NCBI GenBank assembly: GCA_946482625.1
Contig: CAMLSH010000053.1
Coordinates: 1 to 13,708 of the forward strand
Direction: 5' to 3'
Origin: an uncultured Opitutaceae bacterium
GTDB lineage: Bacteria > Verrucomicrobiota > Verrucomicrobiae > Opitutales > Opitutaceae
Length of the DNA stretch: 13,708 nucleotides
In this document: positions 1 to 6,923 of the stretch, in pieces
Position numbering within the stretch: position 1 is the first letter of the stretch
Layout of the letters: each line of letters opens with the position of its first letter
Notes under the pieces: model-generated
Told to the model about the DNA's origin: nothing
The model's input: the letters and a program-made list of their open reading frames with translations, nothing else
Database searches by the model: none
Position numbers and translations under genes: made by a program

Positions 1-34
1 GTCCTGATCAATTGTCTCATCGTTATTCAGCGAG

Positions 35-69
35 CTGGGGACCGCTCGCGTGAAGCAAGCGATCCCCAG
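35..69 (-). terminator. Imperfect hairpin downstream of the compact PL11 gene
   Basis: CTGGGGA at 35-41 pairs perfectly with TCCCCAG at 63-69. After one mismatch (42/62) the stem continues with CGCT 43-46 against AGCG 58-61, leaving an 11-base loop. It begins 46 bases beyond the stop codon of the minus-strand lyase gene, so it could end that transcript. No T-run follows on the minus strand, so it is not a classical intrinsic terminator. It could equally be an RNA-stabilising 3' structure. The rest of 1-114 holds no gene that I can see. Confidence 0.3.
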
Positions 70-114
70 ATAGTTTCGATATGAAAGGCGACCGCGAGCG
101 GCCGTCCCGGTAAG

Positions 115-1560
115 TTATAGGCCGATGTAGAAGCTCGTGTGGTGCGACTGCATGTAGCCTTTGATCGTGAGGCAATTTTTGTAGTACCGATCGTTCCGCA
201 GCGTGCCGCGCGTGTTGCTCGTGCCCGGCGGCGTGAAGACGACGAGTTTGTTGAAGCTCGAGTTCACCAACACCACTTCTTCACGCCAGTCGCCGAGGAA
301 GTCGCCGTAGAACATCGGAGCGCCGCGATCGCCGCTGACCGCGCTTTCGTAATTCCACGTCGTGACCAGACGAGAGACCGTGGACGTGCTGTAATTCCAC
401 TTCTCGATCTTCCCGTCATTATAGCTTTCGCTCAGATCATCGGTGTCCCACCAGAGGCGGAGGCTGGGATAAGGGCGCGTGGGTTCGGAGGTGATCTTGG
501 TATTCGAGCGCGCGTTGTAGATGCCATGAAACGACCAGGCCTCATAGCCTGCGTAGCGCGGATCGATGTCGCCGACATCACCGCGGCCCACATCGGAGAC
601 CGCCCCGTTATGTTTCCAGAGCATCGTGCCGTTGCGCGCATCGTAGTAATACTCAAGCAGCCCGCTCGCATTGTTCTGCTGGACGCCCCAGCCCTGCAGC
701 CCGGTGCGGCTGTTGTCCATTTTGGCGATGTGGAAACGGTCGCCATGGACGACGCCTTGGGTGCCCAGGGTGTAGAGGACCGAGCCGTTGGTGCCGTTGA
801 GCACGAAACCGATTTGGCAAAAATCATCCGTTCCATCCGCGTTGACGTCACAGATGCGCATCTGGTGACCGTCCGGACAATTTTGAGATCCGCGCAACCA
901 CTTCCAACGTTGCGTCAGGCTGCCGCCGTTCCACTGGTAACAGACCACCATCATATTGAAGGACCCATCGTTTTTGCGGTTCTTCATCGAGGCCATGATG
1001 CCGGCGTTGCCGACGCCCAACTGGCATCCCATCGGCCCGTCGGCGATATAGTCCGTGGGGATTGATGCGTAGTTCAGCCGACGGCCCGTCGATCCTTCGA
1101 GCACCGCGATCCACTGTCGGTTGTTGTCACTGTGAGTCCAGACCTCGCCGTTTCCGAATCGGACTCCGTTCGCGATCTTGATGATAACTTCCGCGCGTCC
1201 GTCGTTGTTGAGGTCGCTGACGGTCACGCCGTCCCAATGCCCGACGTCGATCGTCGCCGAGCCAGGTTCGATGTTATCCTGATTGGCGCTATTCGGACCG
1301 AAGTTCACCTCCCATAGGAAGGTGCCGTTGTCCGTGTAGGCTTCGATCTTCTGCGGGTTCGAGGTGTTACGATCTACAACGTAGTCTGGCTTGCCGTCGC
1401 CATTGAGGTCGCCGACCCAGACGAAGTGAATGGAGCTGCCATTTCTAATCGGGACGGTGAAATCCGCCTGGGCGGGATTGAGGATGAACAAAGCTGCTCC
1501 TGTAAAGAACAGCGGCTGAAGCAGCGCAGTAAGCGCCGACCTGCGATTTCTCTTTTCCAT
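115..1560 (-). CDS. Compact secreted rhamnogalacturonan lyase, PL11 family
   Basis: Predicted polysaccharide lyase that cleaves the rhamnogalacturonan I backbone by beta-elimination. Residues 1-32 form a signal peptide (basic RNRR start, hydrophobic stretch, cleavage after AQA), so the enzyme is exported. From residue 43 it aligns by eye with the PL11 propeller of the neighbouring large protein: FVWVGDLNGDG, NFGPNS..DNIEP, GVTVSDLNNDGRAEV, VHGDRFHI, SFHGI, FYGDFLGDWREE. The D-x-N-x-D-G loops at about 51, 117 and 239 are typical calcium sites of this fold. It is short for the family (about 600 residues): it lacks the N-terminal Ig-like domain and stops at the last blade (HHTSFYIGL), without the usual PPAPNI extension. 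The start is the ATG at 1558-1560; no clear ribosome binding site precedes it. It lies 26 bp after the large lyase gene on the same strand, so co-transcription is likely. Family assignment is firm; activity without the Ig-like domain is unproven. Confidence 0.88.
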   Translation of the reverse strand: MEKRNRRSALTALLQPLFFTGAALFILNPAQADFTVPIRNGSSIHFVWVGDLNGDGKPDYVVDRNTSNPQKIEAYTDNGTFLWEVNFGPNSANQDNIEPGSATIDVGHWDGVTVSDLNNDGRAEVIIKIANGVRFGNGEVWTHSDNNRQWIAVLEGSTGRRLNYASIPTDYIADGPMGCQLGVGNAGIMASMKNRKNDGSFNMMVVCYQWNGGSLTQRWKWLRGSQNCPDGHQMRICDVNADGTDDFCQIGFVLNGTNGSVLYTLGTQGVVHGDRFHIAKMDNSRTGLQGWGVQQNNASGLLEYYYDARNGTMLWKHNGAVSDVGRGDVGDIDPRYAGYEAWSFHGIYNARSNTKITSEPTRPYPSLRLWWDTDDLSESYNDGKIEKWNYSTSTVSRLVTTWNYESAVSGDRGAPMFYGDFLGDWREEVVLVNSSFNKLVVFTPPGTSNTRGTLRNDRYYKNCLTIKGYMQSHHTSFYIGL

Positions 1561-1586
1561 GGGGTATTATGTTTGGGGTGTTTTCG

Positions 1587-4500
1587 CTACTGACCTGGCA
1601 ATCTGGCGAAAATGCGGAGGAACTGCCGGCGCTCCTGCGAGAGGGGTATCAACGATCTCACGACCACTTCATCCGTGCCGTCGAGTTGCGGCGTCGCCGA
1701 AACCTCGACGGTACCGAGGTCGCTGGAAAATTCGATGCTCGTGCTGGCGCGAACCTCCAGGGCAACTCCACCGAGTGTCTGGTTGCGGCGGAACTTTAGC
1801 GCCGGATAATCCTCACCGCCTGCAGCGACCACAATGACCACGGCTCCGTCCGCGTCGGACAGCAGCGGATTCAGTCCATGGATAAACTCCAGCAGGTTGG
1901 CCACGCCGTCACCGTCGGGATCGTCCGTGGGTCCATTCTGGCCAAACGAAAGCCCCGCCAGATAAGCCCAGTGGGTGAACTCCGCCGACGGCCCCGAGCC
2001 CGTGACAAGGAACGCGAGGGCGCCGGAGCCCGCTTGAAATACGCCCTTGAGGCCGGGGATGCCACTGAAGGTGAAGTCTTCCGCCACGAAGGTCGTCGAT
2101 GCGTAGTTGATCAGCGGGCACACCGTGCCGGCGGCCGGCGGCGTGGGGGCGGCGAACTCGAATTCATAGGCACCCGCAGCGCCTTTGGTGAGCTCGCCGG
2201 TTAATGTCAGCACGTCTGCGCCGAGATCGAAACGAGCGAGCGCTCCACCTTCCCAGCTCAACGAGGCGCCGCTCAGCGCGCCCGTCGGTGCGAGCGCGGA
2301 GCCCGTGAGTAACGTCATCGGCCGATTGACCGCGCCGTTGCCGGCAAGCGTCGCGCCGGCGGATACCGTCAATGGAGAACTGCCCGCGAGGCTGCCCGTC
2401 ACGTTGAGCGTTCCCTCCGAAACCGACGCGGCCCCGCCAAAGGTATTTGCGCCGCCGAGCGTGAGCGTGCCCGCACCTGTTTTAGTGAAGCCGCCCGCAC
2501 CGGAGAGAACTCCCGCGAGCGTGATGTCGAACGGCGCACCGACGGCGTTCGCCGCCTTGAGCTGAATGTTGCCGCCCGTGGGCAAGGTGACGGCACGCGC
2601 CGTCGACCAACTGGCCTTCGCACCGAGTACTCCCGAGGTGAGATCGATGTTCGCCGCGAAGGTGCCGCCCGCGTTGCTGACGATACCACCGGACCCGAGA
2701 TAAAGCGCGCCGCCGTTCACGTTGAGCGTACCGGAGCCGCTGGTCACCGCGCCGTCGAAGCCGAGAATCGCTCGTTCGATCGTACTCACTCCGCCCAGAA
2801 AATTGGCGGTCGATGCGTTGTTGTTTCGCCGCGTAACGATGAGACCCGTGGCTGCATCGGTGGACGTGAAGGTGCCGCCCGTGACGCGCAGATGACCGCC
2901 GCGACCGCCCGACGATTGATTGCCGAGTGTGATCACTCCCGTCACGAGGGTGGAGCCGCCTTCGACGGACATCATCGCATTCGAATTATTGGTGCCGAGT
3001 GTGATCGAGCCCACCGTGGCGGTGCCGCCGGCCACCACGAAACCCGTTCCGTAGTTGAGCGAGCCGTCGGTACTGCGCATGAACGTGATGGCGTTCGCCT
3101 GGAAGGTGCCCCCATTCACGCGCACGAGACTGCCTGTGTTGTTGCTACCCGCGATCGTCGCGAACGTCGCCGTACCGGAATCGACAATCACACGAGACGC
3201 CGAGCCCGTGACGTTCGTGGTGCCCGTGGAGTTCAACGTGCCGCCAGCGACGTTGAGCGTAGCGCCGCCGGTACTGATGTTCACGGTCCCCGGGGTGAAT
3301 GTGCCACCCGGGCCGACCGCGAGCACGCCTGCGGTGACCGCGGAAGTGCCGGTCACGGGGTTATTGCCGGTGAGCACGAGCGTGCCTGCCCCCGCCTTCA
3401 CGATACCGCCTGTTCCGGCTATCCGCGCCGAGATTGTTGCACGAGCGCCGGTGCCGAGTGCGTTGACGGTGACAACCGGCGAGGCCGTGCCAGCAACGAG
3501 CGTGAGTGTATTCGAGGCATTACCGTTGTCGTCGATTGTCCAACTCGCCGCCGAGGTCGGATCGTCGTCGCCGAAGATCACGTTCGTCACCGAACGCGGA
3601 GAATCGAGGTGCACGATATTGTCCTCAGGAATTTCGATGGTGCTGAAATCCGCAGTGGTGCCGGTTCCGTGCGCGACGATACCGCCCTCCCAGTTCGCGT
3701 TCGCGCTCCACAATCCGCCGGGCACGGTGCGCAGCCACACGCCGTTGCCAAGCAATGCGCGCGTGAAGGTTTGTCCCGTGGTGAAGCCGCCGGCGATCGC
3801 GTTGCCAGCGAGGTCGGTGATGCCAGTGCCGGTCGCGTTGAGATCAACCCGCACCGTGCCTTCGCCGCTGAATCCTGAGACGAGAATGTCGAAGGCGGTC
3901 GCGCCCGCGGCATTCACGCTGGCGAGCGCGCCTGTGAGCCCGCCGCCGAAGACCGCCGTGAAATCCGAAGCGTCGACGCCGGCGAGCGTCTCAGTTCCTG
4001 CGAGACGGAACGTGATCGCTTCGGAGCTGCCGTTCGCCGCGCTGGGCGAGAAACGATCGATGGCGGTAACCGCTGGCGGCGTGGTATCGACGGTTACGGT
4101 AAATGTCGGCGATCCCGGGCTCGTTCCAGAAAACGCGGTAAACGCGTAGGCTCCGTCGCTGAGCACGGTGCCCGTGTAGTCGAAGCTCCACGTCCCACTC
4201 GCGTCAGCCAGCGTGTCGCCGAGCGCGCCGAAGCCAAAGCGGTAAAGCGAAACGGTTGCTCCGGGCGCCGCCGCGCCCTGCAGGACGAGCGTAGTATCGG
4301 CCGTGATACGGTCATTCGCGGAAACGCCCGTGTCCTCGCTGGCCGACGCGATCGCCGGAGCCGTGATCGACGAATCGATGGCCCGCTCAGCGATGGCTGA
4401 GGGATTTCCAGCGACGTCGCGTGCGAGTGCCGAGAACGTGTAGCCTCCAGCCGGCGGGAGAGCGGCGGAACTGGTGATGGACCACTGGCCGCCGGCGTCG

Positions 4501-6737
4501 GCCGTGGTTGTCCCGATCGGGCCAAGGCCATCGATCGAAACTTCGACGCGGGTGCCCGCAGTCGCGCTGCCGAAGACGCTAAAGTTGCCCTCAAGCACGA
4601 CAGCGTCGATCGCCGGCATCGCCGGCGGCGTCGTGTCGATTTCCACGTCGAAGGGCCACGAGAGATTATTCGCTCCGTCGTCGAGATGCGCGGTGAAGTA
4701 GTGCGTCCCATCGGCGAGCGGCGTCGCGTACGTGAAGGTCCACTGACCGCTGCCGTTGGCGACGGTTGAGCCGTCATCGGGCCCGCCGATGTGCGAAAGG
4801 ATAACCGTCGCACCCGCCGGCGCGGTTCCGGTTAACGTCGGTGTGGAGTCCGCGGTGATTCTGTCGTTGAGCGACTCACCAGTATCGGTCGAGAAGCCGG
4901 TGATCACCGGAAGCGTCGCACCGGGCGCTTGCACAGGCACGATGTTGGGCGCGGGAGGCGTGACCATTCCGTCGCCGAGATAGTAGTCGAGCATGTTGGA
5001 CTGGAGGTAGCCCTTCACGGTGAAACAGGCGCGGTACTCGGGGTTATGCGGCAGCGTGTAGAGACGTGTGGCCGTCGGCGCGGTCGTGGTGAAAATCATG
5101 ATCGCCGAGTGGTCGCTCCGCTCGAAAACGATTTCTTCACGCCAGTCGCCCATGATGTCGCCGTAGAACTGCGCGGCATCGCGCCAGGAATCCACCGCCC
5201 CGTCGTTGCTCGCGGTCAGGAGGCGCGTAACACCGCCCGTCGCGGGATTCCATTTTTCAACGATCTCGCGATTGAGGTTTTCGCTCAGCGTATCGCCGTC
5301 CCACCAGATACGGAAATTCGGCCACGGACGCTGCGGATTGGGCGAGATGACACTGCCGGTCTTGATTTCGTGGATGCCGTGAAACGACCAGTACTCATAG
5401 CCGCGGTGCGCGGAAGTGATGTCGGCCGCAGTACCGCGGGCGGTGTCTTCGACGCCGCCGAAGTGCGTGTGGATAAGAGCGCCGTTCGCTGCGTCATAGA
5501 CGTAGTAGAGTAAACCGCTGGGATTGTTTTGCTGGATACCAAAACCTTCGAGGCCGGGCCGATCCGGGTCCAAATCGCCGATGTGAAAGCGGTCTCCATG
5601 GACGATGCCTGCCGACCCGAGCGAGTAGAGCAGCGTGCCATCGTCATCGAGGACGAAACCGCCATCGCAAATCTCGTCCTTCCCGTCGCCATCCACATCG
5701 ACGATGCGAATCTGGTGGTTGTCTGGACACGGTGTCGGTTCGTCGTCGCGCCGCCATTTCCAGCGCTGCGTCAGATTAACGCCGTCGAAATCCCACGTCG
5801 TGGTGAACAGGTTGAACGCCCCGTTGCCGATACGGTTCTTCGCCTTGAAAACGAAGCTCGGCTTCACGCCGTCGAGATAAGCGATGCCGAAGTGACCGCT
5901 GACCGGGCCGTCGGAAATATAGTCGGTAGGCACAGGCGCGCGCGCGCGCTCGGCACCCGTGAGTCCATCGAGGACTGAAATGAACTGCGTGATATCGTCG
6001 CCGTACGTGAGCGTCGTGCCGTCGCCAAAAACAACACCGTTGGCCGACTTGACAACGACCTCCGCACGCCCGTCGCAGTCAAGGTCGTAGACGGTGACGC
6101 CATCGTTGTGGCCCGCGTTGATCGCCGACGAGGGCGGCTCGATGTTGTCGGCGTTGACGGAGTTTGGCCCGAAATTGACGCGCCACAGGAACGTGCCGTC
6201 GCGTTTATACGCGTCCAGCTGGTGCGGCGTAGCCGTATTGGGCATACGGCTGACGATGAAGTCGTATTCTCCGTCGCCATCCAGATCGCCGACCCAGATC
6301 AAGTGGACATAGGAATTGCCCGCGGGCTGCAGCGGGATCGACAGGAACTGACGCACCGGTGTGTTCGCCGGAAGCGTGAACGGCGCGCTCGCGGCGAGTT
6401 CGATTCCGGCGACGATTGGGCGCACGGTGTAGGCGTTGCTCTGCGCGAGGTCGGCAGTCGAGTCGGTGTAGTTGGTGCCTCCGACGAGGGGCGCATCATT
6501 TAACTTCACCGCCGCGCCGCCGCCGGTTGAGCGGTAGACATTGAAGCCGAGATTGGCCGGCTCGACGCCCAATAGGCGCCAGCTCAGGAACACCTGCGTG
6601 CTGCTGGTGCGCACGGCGACAACGCCGCGCCCCAGATTTTCCATGAGACGCTGCGCCTTCAACGGCGCTGGAGCGGAAACAACGAATGCGATGGCCAGGA
6701 GCGCGAGGAACGCGCGGAGAGACGAGATGAACACCAT
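1587..6737 (-). CDS. Giant modular rhamnogalacturonan lyase (PL11) with Ig-like and autotransporter-type beta-strand repeats
   Basis: A 1716-residue exported protein, far longer than ordinary PL11 lyases. Order of parts: signal peptide about 1-29 (ends LKAQ); N-terminal RGI-lyase Ig-like domain about 30-120 (MENLGRGVVAVRTS, FLSWRLLG, FNVYRS); PL11 propeller about 140-600 with calcium loops DLDGDG, DLDCDG and DVDGDG, and motifs VHGDRFHIGDLD and GDIMGDWREE, ending YYLGDGM..PPAPNI; Ig-like domains about 608-995, several opening with DTTPP; Gly/Thr-rich beta-solenoid about 1000-1500 with two PATR motifs (KAGAGTLVLTG, KTGAGTLTLGG); tail 1585-1716 with DDPDGDGVANLLEF. There is no C-terminal beta-barrel and no obvious PEP-CTERM or LPXTG anchor. 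The N-terminal 600 residues probably cleave rhamnogalacturonan I; the rest may hold the enzyme at the cell surface or on the substrate (inference). The ATG at 6735-6737 is chosen because it gives a good signal peptide; no clear Shine-Dalgarno. It is the first gene of the minus-strand pair and diverges from the sensor kinase. Confidence 0.88.
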   Translation of the reverse strand: MVFISSLRAFLALLAIAFVVSAPAPLKAQRLMENLGRGVVAVRTSSTQVFLSWRLLGVEPANLGFNVYRSTGGGAAVKLNDAPLVGGTNYTDSTADLAQSNAYTVRPIVAGIELAASAPFTLPANTPVRQFLSIPLQPAGNSYVHLIWVGDLDGDGEYDFIVSRMPNTATPHQLDAYKRDGTFLWRVNFGPNSVNADNIEPPSSAINAGHNDGVTVYDLDCDGRAEVVVKSANGVVFGDGTTLTYGDDITQFISVLDGLTGAERARAPVPTDYISDGPVSGHFGIAYLDGVKPSFVFKAKNRIGNGAFNLFTTTWDFDGVNLTQRWKWRRDDEPTPCPDNHQIRIVDVDGDGKDEICDGGFVLDDDGTLLYSLGSAGIVHGDRFHIGDLDPDRPGLEGFGIQQNNPSGLLYYVYDAANGALIHTHFGGVEDTARGTAADITSAHRGYEYWSFHGIHEIKTGSVISPNPQRPWPNFRIWWDGDTLSENLNREIVEKWNPATGGVTRLLTASNDGAVDSWRDAAQFYGDIMGDWREEIVFERSDHSAIMIFTTTAPTATRLYTLPHNPEYRACFTVKGYLQSNMLDYYLGDGMVTPPAPNIVPVQAPGATLPVITGFSTDTGESLNDRITADSTPTLTGTAPAGATVILSHIGGPDDGSTVANGSGQWTFTYATPLADGTHYFTAHLDDGANNLSWPFDVEIDTTPPAMPAIDAVVLEGNFSVFGSATAGTRVEVSIDGLGPIGTTTADAGGQWSITSSAALPPAGGYTFSALARDVAGNPSAIAERAIDSSITAPAIASASEDTGVSANDRITADTTLVLQGAAAPGATVSLYRFGFGALGDTLADASGTWSFDYTGTVLSDGAYAFTAFSGTSPGSPTFTVTVDTTPPAVTAIDRFSPSAANGSSEAITFRLAGTETLAGVDASDFTAVFGGGLTGALASVNAAGATAFDILVSGFSGEGTVRVDLNATGTGITDLAGNAIAGGFTTGQTFTRALLGNGVWLRTVPGGLWSANANWEGGIVAHGTGTTADFSTIEIPEDNIVHLDSPRSVTNVIFGDDDPTSAASWTIDDNGNASNTLTLVAGTASPVVTVNALGTGARATISARIAGTGGIVKAGAGTLVLTGNNPVTGTSAVTAGVLAVGPGGTFTPGTVNISTGGATLNVAGGTLNSTGTTNVTGSASRVIVDSGTATFATIAGSNNTGSLVRVNGGTFQANAITFMRSTDGSLNYGTGFVVAGGTATVGSITLGTNNSNAMMSVEGGSTLVTGVITLGNQSSGGRGGHLRVTGGTFTSTDAATGLIVTRRNNNASTANFLGGVSTIERAILGFDGAVTSGSGTLNVNGGALYLGSGGIVSNAGGTFAANIDLTSGVLGAKASWSTARAVTLPTGGNIQLKAANAVGAPFDITLAGVLSGAGGFTKTGAGTLTLGGANTFGGAASVSEGTLNVTGSLAGSSPLTVSAGATLAGNGAVNRPMTLLTGSALAPTGALSGASLSWEGGALARFDLGADVLTLTGELTKGAAGAYEFEFAAPTPPAAGTVCPLINYASTTFVAEDFTFSGIPGLKGVFQAGSGALAFLVTGSGPSAEFTHWAYLAGLSFGQNGPTDDPDGDGVANLLEFIHGLNPLLSDADGAVVIVVAAGGEDYPALKFRRNQTLGGVALEVRASTSIEFSSDLGTVEVSATPQLDGTDEVVVRSLIPLSQERRQFLRIFARLPGQ
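2388..3440 (-). repeat. Beta-solenoid repeats bounded by two PATR motifs in the giant lyase
   Basis: This stretch encodes residues about 1100-1450. Short strand-turn units recur with a core V-x-G-G-T, for example VAGGTLNS, VNGGTFQA, VAGGTATV, VEGGSTLV, VTGGTFTS and VNGGALYL, spaced roughly 20-45 residues apart. The block is flanked by two autotransporter-associated repeats (PF12951 style) at about 1108-1145 and 1408-1445, each of the form K-x-G-A-G-T-L-x-L-x-G. Such units build right-handed beta-helices in surface proteins. The DNA copies have diverged, so this is protein-level repetition and not a recent tandem duplication. Confidence 0.7.
4083..4907 (-). repeat. Ig-like domain repeat A-B-A' in the giant lyase
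   Basis: Residues about 611-702 and 794-885 are two copies of the same Ig-like module. Shared landmarks, in order: (T/E)DTG.S.NDRITAD, L.G.A..GATV, a G-x-W-(T/S)-F-x-Y strand, L.DG.Y.FTA, and a C-terminal DTTPP linker. Between them, residues about 703-788 form a related module with GQWSITSSAALP and ALARDVAGNPS. These resemble bacterial Ig-like adhesin domains and are most likely spacer or binding modules between the catalytic propeller and the solenoid. Confidence 0.7.
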
Positions 6738-6923
6738 GATGCGGGGCGTCGGTGGCAGAGTGGGCGTTAGGGGTCTTTAATGCACACCGACCCGCCAATC
6801 CTAACAGCGGCCCGGGACCTTCGATATCCCATGTTCGTGTTAGGCGTACCCCGCACAAAGCGTGGAACCACAAAACCGCATTGCGCCGAAAGCATCGCGA
6901 CGCAGCGTTGCCTCGCCCGCCCC
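6738..6923. promoter_or_regulatory. Divergent intergenic control region between lyase pair and two-component system
   Basis: The 186 bases separate the minus-strand lyase start from the preferred kinase start, so promoters for both directions must lie here or in the nearby coding sequence. I see no convincing sigma-70 -35/-10 pair. The hexamer GTTAGG occurs at 6766-6771 and 6839-6844, with its complement CCTAAC at 6800-6805, a possible regulator site but possibly chance. If the kinase used the far upstream ATG at 6780, only 42 bp of this region would be non-coding. Confidence 0.4.

Noticed and set aside
81..113. Ten-codon plus-strand frame (ATG 81 to TAA 113)
   Set aside because: Too short, no ribosome binding site, and lies in the hairpin-prone region after the lyase gene.
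139..1065. Plus-strand 308-codon frame opposite the compact PL11 gene
   Set aside because: The minus strand carries clear PL11 motifs; the plus-strand product shows no recognisable domain and is a shadow.
2892..4149. Long plus-strand open frames (328 and 364 codons) opposite the giant lyase
   Set aside because: They lie antisense to a well-supported modular protein; products are rich in Arg/Ala/His or Pro/Val without domain motifs. High GC and repetitive Gly/Thr codons create such frames.
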